The notes below the pieces were generated by a model, which worked only from the letters and a program-made list of their open reading frames with translations, made no database searches and was not told where the DNA came from. A stretch of DNA of 64,000 bases, taken from NCBI GenBank assembly GCA_944472135.2, contig OX235262.1, positions 42,397,804-42,461,803 on the forward strand, given 5' to 3'. Source of the DNA: Trichobilharzia regenti (Eukaryota > Platyhelminthes > Trematoda > Strigeidida > Schistosomatidae). Within the stretch, counting starts at the first letter, position 1. Each line of letters starts with the position of its first letter. This document shows, in pieces, positions 1 to 11,123 of the stretch. A program made the translations under genes and the position numbers.

Positions 1-450
1 GACTCACTATCAATTCAAAACCGGTTTGTTATTCATTATTCTCCTTCTATTCAGTATGAGTAGTATTGACACGGAAAGACATTGCTTGACAGTTGTTGTG
101 ACTATAAACGGACAGTCACGTACGTATCTCTAAGTCTTTTGAAAGTCTGATATAGTGTAATGAGCTGATTGCCTGCTGAAAACAGCTGATCCTTTCAGCT
201 CAGCTTGTAAAGCTTTGGATTAGTAACTTGTTGTCTCAGGTCATGCATTTCACTTTATCTCCGAACATCAACAATTATATCTGCCAGTCGAAGGTAGACT
301 CAGATAGACATGGCGTCATTGAACTATTTATCAGTTTTATTTTAATGGTTTACAAGGAAACGAATTTCTGTATATAAGTGGATTTTGTAATAAAATCTAA
401 ATATGAAATGTATCATTGATGCATTTAATTCGAAAACAATGACTGTTTAT
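1..450. other. Unassigned AT-rich sequence
   Basis: No open frame of note and no repeat that recurs elsewhere in the window was found. It ends directly at the inverted SINE pair. Confidence 0.4.
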
Positions 451-670
451 TACAGGATTTCATCATGAGCTGACATTGGTTAGAGAACCATTGGAAAACC
501 TGAGAGTACTGGACAGCTGTTTCGTCCTAGTTTGGGATTGTTCAGCAGTACGCGCCCACCGGGGTTCGAACCCCTCTGAACAGTCCTAAACTAGGACGAA
601 ACAGCTGTTCAGTACTCTCAGGTTTTCCAATGGTTCTCTAACCAATATCAGCTCATGATGAAATCCTGTA
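451..670. repeat. Inverted pair of SM-alpha-like SINE ends (large palindrome)
   Basis: Two 95-nt arms (451-545 and 576-670) are near-perfect reverse complements around a 30-nt loop that contains a B-box-like GGTTCGAACCCC. Each arm is the 3' part of the SINE seen complete at 39,150-39,456: it carries the hammerhead region (stem II GTCC/GGAC, then GAAAC and AGCTG) and the terminal stretch ending in ATGAAATCC. In both arms the ribozyme core reads CTGAACA instead of CTGANGA, so position G8 is changed and cleavage should be lost. The arrangement could fold as a cruciform or a long RNA hairpin. Confidence 0.8.
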
Positions 671-1019
671 ACCAATCAACCAAATCCTTACAAACCAATA
701 TTTGAATGACTATTTAGTTGAAGACAGACATCGTAATAACATACCAATTATGGGTTGCTAGAACCAATTCGTCAAAGACAAAAACTAATAACTCAGGAGT
801 GTATTTAATGCATCAGTTAAATCTGATTGAATGATGAGACGTAATCAACTAAATTTCAATCTAATTAAAGGTGATAAATGAATTATACCAAATCATATCG
901 ACCTTAGTGATTTGATAATCAAGTAAATCTACAGAAACATTACACTTATTTACATCTTATTAAGAACAGAGTTGACGAATCAATCAGAATTCTTACTTAA
1001 CACGTAATAAATAATGGGT
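671..1019. other. Unassigned AT-rich sequence
   Basis: No coding sequence or recognisable repeat was seen between the SINE palindrome and the next LINE fragment. Confidence 0.4.
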
Positions 1020-1021
1020 GG

Positions 1022-1285
1022 TGATAATAATAACAATCTTCCCTAAGGTTCCGAATGGAACATGCGGCTTCAACAACACATCTCCATTTCATCCTGTTTT
1101 CTGCAGCCCTCTTTACCTGGCTGGCTCCATGATTGCCCATAAGCTCTTATCTCCTTATCACATGACCTGCTTTGTGTGACCCTTGGACCCTATGCACAAC
1201 CTTTCGTTTCCCATTTTGGTTCCACTAGAGCGATGCCCTGGTGCGCAATGTCACCCATCAGTCTTCTCAGCAGTTGTCCAATTCA
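1022..1285 (-). mobile_element. SR2-like (RTE clade) LINE, 3' end fragment
   Basis: Read on the minus strand, this is the last part of an RTE-type LINE: the C-terminal codons that also occur at 46,950-47,145, then the terminal CATGTTCC-type box and an AAT-type tail, seen on the plus strand as GATAATAATAAC. It is strongly 5'-truncated and decayed. Truncated copies of this kind arise by target-primed reverse transcription. Confidence 0.7.
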
Positions 1286-1305
1286 CGATAATAATAGTAA
1301 GCTGT

Positions 1306-2525
1306 GTAAATGTAATATATATATTAATGTTTATTGAGTCAGTAGAAGTTTAGCTGAGACTGTAACTTGTTGTGCTACAGATATTAGCTAGGGATATTCA
1401 TGTACACTATACTAATAATCCAACTGTATCATTTATGTGATAAACTTGTATTTAAAAACAAAGAGATTGTTAAAGTTAAATTTTTAGTTAGTATGCATAT
1501 GAGTTCTAATACTTGTGTCGATCTCTGAAATTGGGCTTTGATATCAGAGCTTAACATTTTCTTACAATGAGGAGTGTACTTACAAGTTTTTATAATAATT
1601 CCTTGTAAGTTGCATAGCCTAATTGTTTCTCTTTGCATAGTCTGCTGTCGTTGTTGTTGTAAGATTAGTTTCCTTGATGTTTTAGAGGCTGATTGTATTG
1701 ACGTTCGCGGATTGTATAGAGTATACTAACGCAAGATCTAATACCAACAACTTCTATAGTATTCGTTCCGCGTAAACCAAAGGCAAAGCAAAAGACATGA
1801 TTTGATCGTCCAAATTACGAGATATATTTCGGGATGATTGCTTAGCTGGCTAGTGATCGTGCATGAACGTGACACGACGGAGTACCAGATGCTGTGGATG
1901 CTTGACCGGAAGCCTTCAGCTAAAAAAGTCGACTTAAACACTAAGGGTCAGCATCTAATGTTCAGTGATGATTGCTGTGGTCAGTAGTTTTGGGAAATCA
2001 TTTACCGCTAAAATGTCTAATTACTCTGACGAATTTTGTTTCCAAAACCTTTCATACATCTTCTGCAGACACGGTAGTATAGCTGTTATTATTGCAATTG
2101 TTCGTGTAGGCAATATCGAGCAACTTTTATTTGAATGTTGTGTAGACTTTTGGTGAAATGACCTTCAATCTGTTTTGTAATAAAGGAAACTGTTGTTCAG
2201 ACTTCTTTTCTAAGCCGCTTCTAGTCGTTTGACTTTTGGAGTTTGCATTTAACTTGTAGATAGTTTCTTCTTTTACACACTTTTCTTTGTTTTAATAATA
2301 ATGAAAGTTGCCATTAGATCATTGAAAACAGTCGGCAGGAAACTACGGACCTTGGTTCCGTGCTTGTGGAGATCATCAGCTAGGCGTGCCCTCAATCTTG
2401 AAAGAAATCATGTCTCTTTTGAGATTAGAAACCGCGTCACCTAGTGTTCTAGTTAGAGATGTTACCGCTGAGTTATTTCGGATCGCGTTTGACCTTCTGT
2501 ATGACTGAGATGGATACTTTAATTT
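1306..2525. other. Unassigned sequence
   Basis: Only short, non-overlapping open frames lie here and none resembles a known domain. I found no second copy of this stretch in the window. It may be unique host intergenic or intronic DNA. Confidence 0.4.
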
Positions 2526-2530
2526 GTCAG

Positions 2531-3459
2531 CAGTTAATAACCAATATCATGCGTCTAGTCCTCTGTGTTGGTGCAGACTGAATTCTATCAGTCAACTCCA
2601 TATTAGTTTGTTTATCAGATGTATCATACAGTAGAGAGACAGTATTATTTACCGGATGACGTTTCGAACAAAATTTATTGTTTATAATCATGTCAATTGT
2701 AATCACACGACTTCGAAACTCGAGTTCTATAGTTTTCTTTGTTCTGTCCTATTTGTCATCGTTGGGGTAGTAGAATTTTCCACATATCTGGATGGACAGG
2801 TGTTGGATTATTCCTATTACACGTATCTGCAGTTGATTCGATAAACAAGGCTTCCGCTACCAATCTCTCCCTCCACCCTGTGAAATTAAATTTTAAAACT
2901 GGCATCTTATCCCATCCATTGTATATTGTATGGTTGTGTAACTGCATGTAGTGAGTGCTATCTACGGCTGAACTATTCTCTAGATTTCTTATTTTATTCG
3001 GGTCAACCAGTCTAGATTTTGCTAGGTTTTTATGCTTGGCTAGTCTGACTGCACCTGTTCTACTAGTTTGACCTATGTATTTGACTTGACAATCATCGCA
3101 GGTAGGGTATTAGATAAAATAGATTGTTTTGTTTTATTGGCTCCACTGGCGGCATCCTTTGACCGACAAAGCTTGTTTCTAATTGAGTTTGTGGGTAGTT
3201 TGAATGTCAGCCACTTTTATTCCTGCCTTGTTAAGAATTCTATCAGTCAAGTTTGCAGTGTGATTACAATGTTAGGTGGCATCAGGCAGGAAACTGTTGC
3301 CCAAGGATTCCTGCCGATTGCCTCTAACTATCTAACAACAGCATTGTAGAGTGCACTGTGATGGTAAGGCATCTGGCATAGTGGCCACACTGCAAACCTG
3401 ACTGACAGAATTCAGTCTGCAACGAACCAAGGACTAGACGCATGATGTTGGTAACTACC
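2531..3459. repeat. Inverted repeats flanking a PLE fragment
   Basis: The segment 2,531-2,595 matches the reverse complement of 3,400-3,459 (shared core CATGCGTCTAGTCC and GCAGACTGAATTCT). A related block at 3,233-3,262 also pairs with 3,387-3,414. The PLE fragment lies between the arms. Penelope-like elements are known for terminal repeats in direct or inverted order, so the arms may be part of the element; this is inference. Confidence 0.55.
2640..3330 (-). pseudogene. Penelope-like element, GIY-YIG endonuclease end and 3' UTR (family P2)
   Basis: Minus-strand translation gives the C-terminal GIY-YIG part of a PLE: KYIGQTSRTGAVRLAKHKN near 3,060, then a second block with TGWRERLVAEALFIES and MWKILLPQR near 2,760-2,870, followed by a 3' UTR with the box TTCGAAACGTCAT read as its complement near 2,662. 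In PLEs the reverse transcriptase is followed by this GIY-YIG nuclease, which is thought to nick the target. Here only the C-terminal third remains, with frameshifts, and the RT is absent. The same block recurs at 15,804-16,402, 17,724-18,430, 24,690-24,960 and 28,240-29,135, defining one family. Confidence 0.75.
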
Positions 3460-3460
3460 T

Positions 3461-4715
3461 AAAGACCAATCAAAGTACTATGAGACCACTGAGAATACTT
3501 TCCATGTTGTTCACTTTTTAAACATACATGAGTTAACTTAGAGGATAGAAACAGACGATTTGATCAAACGTCTCCTTTCCTGAACGCACAGTTACTGCAG
3601 GCAAAGTGATGCACAGTGGTACTGTTATTTATTAAAACATTGAATTCCTATTTCGTAGTCTTCACGAGATCAATGAGGACTTTGATTTCAGCGATGATAT
3701 TATTTGTAAATCAAATTCACAACATACAAATTAATTTGTATTTCACACAATTCGACGTGAAGTTTCACCACAATTCCTTTTGCGAACCGAAATTATTGAG
3801 ATGGCAGTATGTAGTCTGATTGATACCATAGAAGAGTGAACTTGTTCGGCTCTCTGAGCTTAGTCAAACCGGGCAAACAACTGATAAGCTTGGCCCCAAA
3901 CGAGAGAAACGGCTGTCCGGTGATTACATCACTTTCATCTAGCTGGTCAGTAAGGACTACAGGTTTATACAAGTGGTATACAAACACTCATCTTAATCAG
4001 TCATCCATATTAATTGATAGGGACTAGCTAACCCAAGGGGACAGTAGGAACGATAAGTGTGAATTCCAGGATAACTTAAACTTATTTCACGACAGAGGGC
4101 TTTTGCGACTCAGTAACCCATTGAATAGAGTATTGGCATTGTGAGATTTTATAACACCGACTATAATTTCTAACATACTAACCTTTATCAGATAAGAGAG
4201 CGATGGAAACTTGGAAAAGATTAAACACTGTACATTTCCCCCTCAAAATTTTAAATGAAGCAAGAACACCAGCTTTTACAGAATAATATGGTACCATCAT
4301 TTGTTTCGTTGGCTTCTTAGCAGCTGCTTGCAGCCTCAATAAATTATTAAGTTTGTTTACAGGGGAGTTTTAACATACTTACAAATTTTACATGATGTTA
4401 GTTGACAGAAGGTTCTAAATTTAGTGAGAAGTGTTCAGAAAATTACGCTTATATAATTTTTGCTCAGGGAGTTCAAGTTTAAACAAAGTAAATGTATGCA
4501 CCTACTGGTAAAAGAGTTACGTAATAAGGGCGAGAAATGCGTAAGTTGATGAGTAACTAGTAGACTGGGTAACAGTGTACCGAGCCCAACTGAAATTACA
4601 TAAAAAAAGAGACAAGAAAAATTACACTATATCAAAAGGGGGTGAGGCTAAAGCTAGAGGTTACATAATCAAACGAAAGAAAGAAGAAAGACATCCAGTT
4701 ACGAGGGTAAGGAAA
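3461..4715. other. Unassigned sequence
   Basis: Two overlapping opposite-strand frames of about 63 codons at 3,793-4,027 resemble nothing I know. No repeat was recognised. Confidence 0.4.
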
Positions 4716-5340
4716 GACTGATGATTGCTTCTTTCTGAACACATAAATCAGGTTTCAGGCGTTTGATAGAGATTGCTTTGGAAAACTAGAGGAGAATTGA
4801 GCTTTTCTGTCTATTAGTAATTTTAGAGGAACTTGCGATTTCCACCTGATGATCCGCATCAAGGAGATGTTTGGTAATGGCACTATTTTAAGCGTTTGTT
4901 CCCTTGAGACTTAGGCTTTTCAGTATATGTTCAGAAAATCGGAGATGTGCCCTTCTTTCTGTTCTCTCAATGCAATTGTTCCCGCAAATACAAGTAAATT
5001 TGAAAACACAGCTGGAGTTAACATGAGAAGGCTTTCTGTCGACTTTTCACAGTACCAAAAATAATGTTGTTTGATAGATGGGAGCCAACTTAGTTAGCTG
5101 CAGGATAGGATCTGCCTAGTGACATACTCAGTCTTCTGTTGACTACTACTAAAATATTTTCACCTTGAAAATCGAGTTGAATGCAGACAGGCTTTTTCCC
5201 CACTGTGATTTGTTTGATGTTTGAGCCTTCACATCTTTCATATTTGTTAATGAATCTCTGAGGGTAACCGGCTTTTCATAATCTTTTGGAGAATTATAAA
5301 TTCTTCCTGTAATTTCTTTGCACACCATATTTTCCTAGTT
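4716..5340 (-). pseudogene. Penelope-like element, C-terminal fragment (family P1)
   Basis: The minus strand encodes, in shifting frames, a run typical of the end of a PLE polyprotein: GYPQRFINKY, then an RRLSMSLGRSYPAA block, the Cys motif CICG with an IERTERR block in place of YIGRT, SEH, HLLDADHQ, and the final KRLKPDLCVQKE. The order matches the plus-strand copy at 15,339-15,700 and 18,560-18,790. Several stops and frameshifts make it non-functional. RT motifs are not visible, so it is a 5'-truncated copy. Confidence 0.7.
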
Positions 5341-5386
5341 CTATAGCCTAGAGTTTTGACTGGGGCTTTAGTACCGAAGCCCGATC

Positions 5387-5665
5387 CTAGATAGCGTTGC
5401 CAATAGTTTGAATATAGTATGACGGATTAAATTCATCAATTTCATTGAAGCGCTTCAACAGAAAACCGTGCAAATTTTTATAAAACTCTGTCGGAATAGC
5501 TGAATAAGGAGAAACTGTATGATGTCTTTCCGAGAAAACTCTTAAGAGTTTATCTGTAATCTGTCGAGTTGGAAGTTTAATCGTATTGAAACGGAAGCGC
5601 TTTCGCTTGGATTTAACTTTCATTTCTCGATTAACTTTGTCAAAAGAACCGATGTCCTGACTCAT
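5387..5665 (-). CDS. Unrecognised 92-codon open frame
   Basis: This starts with ATG at 5,665 and ends at 5,387. The product is very basic near the N-terminus (KVKSKRKRFRF) and has no signal peptide, membrane segment or domain I recognise. It lies upstream, in the same orientation, of the decayed PLE fragment at 4,716-5,340, so it may be a remnant of a PLE or of another element. It may also be a chance frame; no splice sites or second copy support it as a gene. Confidence 0.2.
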   Translation of the reverse strand: MSQDIGSFDKVNREMKVKSKRKRFRFNTIKLPTRQITDKLLRVFSERHHTVSPYSAIPTEFYKNLHGFLLKRFNEIDEFNPSYYIQTIGNAI

Positions 5666-5784
5666 TTCGAAAACTTATTCTACTAGTTGAATGACCCTAT
5701 TTGTTTCAGTTGATGAGGACAAGAAAATCTGGTTCAAATCTAAGCTGGTCGACGTTGCAAATCAATACCTCATTTCAAAAACGT

Positions 5785-5975
5785 CATATTCCGAAATCCA
5801 GACACCTTGTAGATATGGGTTGTTTTATCGAGATTTCCAAATCCTTAGAAATGTTAAACATACAAAGGACAACCACTCTACTACGATTCGCTGAAGCAAT
5901 TGCAATCAAGCATTTCAGACCAAATTTATGCATACAGAAAAAGAGTGTAATCAATTTCTCACTCCTTTTGTAAAT
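5785..5975 (+). pseudogene. Penelope-like element, extreme C-terminal fragment
   Basis: The frame ending near 5,973 contains HLVDMGCFIEI followed by RFAEAIAIKHFRPNLCIQKK, which is the last block of PLE proteins; compare FFEAVAIKCLKPDLCFQKE at 18,690-18,760 and AIRVYKPGLCVQK at 8,795. Everything upstream of the final 60 codons is missing. Confidence 0.6.
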
Positions 5976-6524
5976 GTATTACTTTAATTACACTGATTAG
6001 TCATACACACAAGTGAGCTCGTCTCATTGAGCAAGTTTTCAATTCGATGAACTTTAAGGTTTTTGAGTTGCCATGTTGACATACAAACTAACACCGTTTA
6101 TCAGATTTTTCTGTTCTATCTCATCCTCCTTTTTTTCTTACTTCGATAGGATATAAATTGATGGCAACTTAAACTAAAAAACTGTAATACTTATATTCCG
6201 GATGAGTTCATCTTATAATTTTTTCTCTATTCCCTTCCAAACAAACATTGAAGTATGAAATGTCATGATTTATAAACATTGTAATTTCAGGTGGTTTGCA
6301 GCTGATGAGAACCTGCAAAATAGAGGTATGTTATCATTTTATAATGAAAATCTGATCTTTCTTTCTCTATGGAAATTTATCAAGGCAGCCAAATGTATGA
6401 AGTCACAGTTCTATATAATTATTTTTGCGTGTCTGTGTGTACATAGCAGAAGAATGCAAATTGGTTGGAAGTCAAGAGGCCTTATCCTGCTGTCTACAGA
6501 AAAGTCAAACTAGCCCAAATAAGG
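5976..6524. other. Unassigned sequence
   Basis: An 82-codon plus-strand frame at 6,265-6,513 has no recognised similarity. No repeat was identified. Confidence 0.35.
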
Positions 6525-6715
6525 AGTGCTATCACTGAACATACTATTCAACACTGGTCACTCGTTATGTAAAGAAAATTCATTCAAAGTTATCTACAAA
6601 GTCTTAAGAAGCCTTACAAAAACGATATACTTCTTTGCACCCTGCATTGCTGAGGCTTTAGAGATTCAGATGGAAAACCCTGATTTAGGTACACAGAAGA
6701 AATATCTCCATCTTC
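6525..6715 (+). pseudogene. Penelope-like element, C-terminal fragment (family P4)
   Basis: The plus-strand frame contains GHSLCKENSFKVIYKVLRS and then CIAEALEIQMENPDLGTQKK. This pairs with the minus-strand fragment at 24,243-24,560 (GHQVDKNSAFKVIYRIPSS) and the one at 40,790-41,070. It is the last 60 or so residues of a PLE GIY-YIG region, 5'-truncated. Confidence 0.55.
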
Positions 6716-6737
6716 TTCTTCTACCTTAGGTAGAATA

Positions 6738-6862
6738 TCAATTATTATTATTGTTCCCTTGGGCTCCTAGTGGAACATAGGGCTTCAACTGCACGTCTAC
6801 ACTTGTTTCTGTCTTCCTTCTGCTGTACTTTTCACCTGCATCCATGTTAGTCCATACTCTTA
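6738..6862 (-). mobile_element. SR2-like LINE, short 3' end fragment
   Basis: The plus strand shows the complement of the terminal box (CTAGTGGAACATAGGGCTTC), preceded by an ATTATTATT tail, then about 80 bases of the C-terminal coding region. This is the shortest recognisable SR2-like copy here. Confidence 0.6.
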
Positions 6863-6959
6863 ATAAAGTGAGTAAGTAAGTAAAATAAATTTTCCACACC
6901 ATAACATAGTCCACAACTATTTTTTGATTGTGATGTGTTTCTTGCCTCCCTGGGAAGCA

Positions 6960-7575
6960 TCGTTTCAACTACAGGCGGAACTGACGAGGATATCAAAGCA
7001 GCGAGGATCGGGAAAGTAAGATAAGCTTTCATTACTCTCAAGTCTGTGTGGAGGTCAACAGCACTCAGCATCAAAACTAACATCCAGATTTTCAACTCCA
7101 ATGTGAAGTCAGTCAGTGCTACTATACGGATGGATCAGAGACTTGGCCAGCGCGTCATAAAGAGCATCTCAAACAAACTACAGACCTTCATCAATAGCTG
7201 TCTTCGCTCAATACTCAAGATCAAATGGCCAGAAAAGATCAACAAGAAAGATCTCTGGGAGCGAACTAACCAGGATCCGATTGTGGAACATATATGCAGA
7301 AAGAAATCGAGATGGATTGGCCATACTCTGGGAAAACAAACCATCAAGTGACATCACTAGACAAGCTATTGCTCGAATGGAACCCGAAAGGGAAGCGGCA
7401 AGATGGTCGTCAGTGCAAGGGTGACATGGAGGAGGTTATGTGAAGAGGAGATGAAAGCATGTGGGCAGTCTTGGAGCCAGGTGAAAACTCTAGCAGAGAA
7501 CCGAGCGCAATGGAGACGCGCTGCCGAAGCCCTATGTTCCTCTAGGAATTAAAGGAAATAGTAATAATTAATGAT
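6960..7575 (+). mobile_element. SR2-like LINE, 5'-truncated copy
   Basis: Plus-strand translation follows the end of an RTE-type ORF2: GTDEDIKAARIGK, then the VWRSTALSIKTNIQIFNS block, ISNKLQTFINSCLRSI, a GHTLGK-like block and the C-terminal WRRLC and RWRRAAEALCSSRN in broken frames. It ends with CCTATGTTCCTCTAGGAATT and a short A/T tail. RT catalytic motifs are missing. The sequence is close to the copies at 25,930, 30,855 and 32,474, so these belong to one subfamily. Confidence 0.75.
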
Positions 7576-7579
7576 TCCA

Positions 7580-8780
7580 ACTGCTATTTTAGCACGTCAT
7601 GTTCTCTCAGACTATGGCATATTAGGCAGTGGATTCGAGTTACACTTGCAACTGTATATCCCAGTTTTTTTATCTCATGAAGTCTTAACAATGACGAAAT
7701 AGCTATTTCCTTTTTCAGTTTGATTATTACTATTCGATATAAATTGTTTATTTTACTTAAAGTAATTTGTTTTACCTATTGGTCTTCTTTCACTATAATA
7801 TATATACACGAAATACTTATTGATCGATTGAAATGCTTCTAGAAATGAAAAGGTTATTTCTACTATTCAGTTAACCAGATTATCAGCGTTTTAGGATTTG
7901 CATATATGTATATATATATACACGCGTATGCATGTACATGATAGTTATCTAAAATTCTGTGCAAACTAGTGAAAAGCAAGTAGAAAAAAGAAACAGCAGT
8001 GGTTACAACGATTATGCAGAAATAAATAAATAAATAAATAAACAAACGAAAGTAAATAAATTGATCATCAAGAAATTTTCCATCTTTCTGCAGGCCTTTA
8101 CTTCTTGTTCATATGAAATTGACTTACATATGTAATCAAATATTAAAGTTATCATAAAGTTCAAGAGATCAGTTCTGTATGTCATATTTGAACTTGTTTA
8201 TGTGTAAATAATCTGAGAGATCCCTGGATTTGCTTAGCTTAGTAACAAAACATAGTTATCACGTTGATCTTCCTCTTTTATTTTAAAGAATTGATCACAA
8301 ACTGAGATTGAAAACGTTTATTTCCCGATACGAATTTAAAACAAGCAATAAAGGTTAATATAGCAGGATTTAATGAATTCATCAAATTATCGGTAGAACT
8401 CGTCAGCTGAATACCACTCTAAATACACGGATATATATACTTTTGAAATTACATTGGGAGATATAAGACTGATAAGTGAACAAACTACATTGAATTTGTC
8501 ATGCAGAAAGACACGTGCGAATGTTTTCCAGGTCATGTTCAAATAGATAAGGGGTATGAGAGGTCAAAATTAAGATAAATTGCATTACGCTTCAATTATA
8601 TCACTTAGATAAACAATTAGTCATTACGAAATATAACGAGAATTGCAAACAGGGTAATATCAACAGTAATGGTTATAATAATAATAATAGTGTTGAGGTG
8701 AGTTAAGATAATCCTACTAATAAAGGATAGATTTAAATGAATCGAGAATAATAATTAAAACGTATTACCATGGTAGATTC
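7580..8780. other. Unassigned AT-rich sequence with simple repeats
   Basis: It contains a TA-type microsatellite around 7,895-7,925 and an AAAT-type run around 8,023-8,045. No coding sequence or shared repeat was seen. Confidence 0.4.
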
Positions 8781-9290
8781 AGAGTCACGACCACCTATTT
8801 TTGCACACAGAGACCTGGTTTATAAACTCGGATTGCACAAGCCTCTGCAATTGCAGGCATTTTCTTGTTTCTTTGTCTGCTGACAATAGTGAATGACTTG
8901 ACCGCGTCGATATCATGTCCGTAATCCGCAGGATGTTTTGTTATTGAGGATATCGGCACTTTGCACTCAGCTGTTTTGAAGCATTTTGGCAAATTCTTCA
9001 TCGTGTGAGCAAACAATCGCCTTTCCGTACGACCTATGTATTTGCTGCCACAAACACACTCAAATTGATATATGCAGTTTTAAGTGTCGAGGATTGGCGA
9101 TTGGTCTTTCCCAGATTGTTGAAGCACTCGCTTGGTGGTGTTAAGGAAAACAAGTTTTGCAGCATAATAAGTACTCTTAATGGCTTTGTCGAGTCTTCGT
9201 TTCACTACTTCCTGTACTTCATCACCTTTGCACGGCAAACTGATATAGACAGGTTTCTTCGGAACTGCAAGATAGATGCAAGTAAGAGAA
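8781..9290 (-). pseudogene. Penelope-like element, GIY-YIG C-terminal part
   Basis: On the minus strand the order is PCKGDEVQEVVKRRLDKAI, a YYAAKLVFLNTTKR block, the motif CIYQFECVCGSKYIGRTERR (GIY-YIG with Cys pairs) and the terminal AACAIR-type block ending KPGLCVQK. Only one stop interrupts the stretch, before CIYQF, making this the best-preserved GIY-YIG domain in the window. The RT portion is absent. The family resembles P1 but is clearly diverged from it. Confidence 0.75.
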
Positions 9291-9425
9291 CCACTAGGAA
9301 AATGAACAGCACTGGACAGTTATTTCGTCCCAGTGTGGGTGGGACTCTTTGTCAGTACGCGACCATGACCCACAGGCGTTTGAACTCATGCATGAACTCC
9401 ATGCATGACATGCTCACATGCTGGC
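9283..9425 (-). repeat. SM-alpha-like SINE, degraded
   Basis: Minus-strand sequence retains the hammerhead region (stem II GTCCC and GGGAC, then GAAAT in place of GAAAC, and CTGTCCAGTGC) and the start of the B-box region. The core reads CTGACAA. It abuts the PLE fragment on the left and LINE A on the right. Confidence 0.6.
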
Positions 9426-9512
9426 AGCCTGTTTGACATCTGGGCTACCTTTTTCCTGCATCTACATATTGCATCTAATAAGTCATGTTTTCATTCCTAA
9501 TTTTAATAAAAT

Positions 9513-11123
9513 ATGATCACAAATCGCATAAAATACAGTAATTCATTCATTAAACGTTTTAAACCATATGACTTTCATGCAACTAATAATGCATCTAATA
9601 AATCTAAGAGAAAACATCACGCTGGCTGGCAGCGTGCACTTAAACAGACACCTTTATATCGTACAACCATTCCTGTTATTGTCACTTCAAACTGCCGTTC
9701 ACTTCCCAACAAAATTATGCATCTCCAGTCTCTCTTATCATCTGATACTTATCACAATACGGCGATTGTTGCATTACAAGAAACATGGCTCCATGAACTC
9801 TATGATGACAATCTGGTTTCCCTAAATGGTTTTACATTGTTTAGACAAGATCGACTATGCTCCAGAAAGAAAAGAGGTGGAGGTGTTGCAACTTTCATTC
9901 ATTCTCAATGGTCAACTTCAAATAACGTATGTTTTTCTTACTCTAATGACTTTATTGATTGTATAACGGTCAAATGCCGCCCGAAACACTTATCCAAATT
10001 TAAATACGTCTTCATCTCTAACATTTATGTTACTCCTGGCTGTTCTGCATCTGATCTATCTGATTTTGCTGATGAATTCACTGAATTCGCCGTTACACAT
10101 CTTGAAAACTCTTTATCAGTTGTCACAGGAGATTTTAACTGCTGTGATTGTTCTTTCCTCGTATCATTAGGTCATGCCAATATTGTTAAATTCCCTACTC
10201 GACTTGATAAAACCCTTGACCTGGTGTTCATTAATGATGAGGAAATATATGAAGTACGCCGACGTGCTCCTATCATGAACTCAGATCATTGTATTATTCG
10301 GATATTACCTAAGATATACAGCAGATCTCACTTTAATATCTTCTCAAATCTGTCCAAGAAAACACAGCAAAGGTGTTACTCACAAGAAAATATGCTCAAA
10401 CTAAGATGTATGCTAAATGACACTAACTGGGAACTTTTCAACGAACACAAACTGGATGATACTATTTCCAATTTGACTGACTATCTTAAATTCTGTCTTG
10501 ATATATGCTGTCCAAAACAGATAATTTTCAAAAGAATGGATCGTTTTTCTTCCCCTCATCTCAAAAAACTTCGTAGAGAAAAAGAGAAGCTGTACAAGAC
10601 AAAGAATAAATCTGGTCTTAAGAAGATAAACACCCAAATTAAATCTGAAATCAAGAGACTAAACAACATTTATAATCAAACAATACTATCTTGTAAAACC
10701 TCAGAAAACATATGGAAGCTTTTTAGAGAAATTACTGGTTGTGGTAAGCATAATAATTTTGCCTCTTCTATTGATGTAAATACTCTCAATAGATCTTTCA
10801 TCCGCCCTCCAAATGTCCTTTCTGCCTTCAATTTAACTAATAACACGACCAGTGACTTTCATCGTTTCAATACTTCTGATGTTCTTAAATGTTTGAAATC
10901 TCTTAAACCTTCCCAGAGTCTAGGCCCTGATGGTATACCTGCCATTGTTTTAAAGAAATGTGCTGATATTTTAAGTAACCCACTTACAAGCATTTTCAAT
11001 ACTTCTTTTTCTAATAATAATGTACCTTCTCTGTGGAAAGATATTAAAATCATCCCTGTACCCAAGTCTGGTTCTGGAGATAGTGTTAAGTTTAGACCAA
11101 TTGCCATTACCTCTCCTTTTTGA
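9513..11123 (+). pseudogene. LINE A endonuclease and RT N-terminal half
   Basis: 536 codons. Residues 52-265 form an exonuclease-endonuclease-phosphatase domain: SNCRSL with Asn60, QETW with Glu91, GDFN near 206-209, and SDH near 257-259, all expected catalytic positions. In LINEs this enzyme nicks the target so that reverse transcription can be primed there. A basic linker (330-400) leads to RT motif 1-2 (LGPDGIPA, PVPKSGSGD and RPIAI). The frame stops at 11,121 inside RT, just after RPIAITSPF, where a run of five T appears to have lost one base; the next frame carries on exactly. The start at 9,513 is the first ATG; the true start could be upstream. Confidence 0.8.

Noticed and set aside
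3793..4027. Overlapping opposite frames of 63-64 codons as a small gene
   Set aside because: No similarity, no splice or regulatory evidence, and the frames are no longer than expected by chance.
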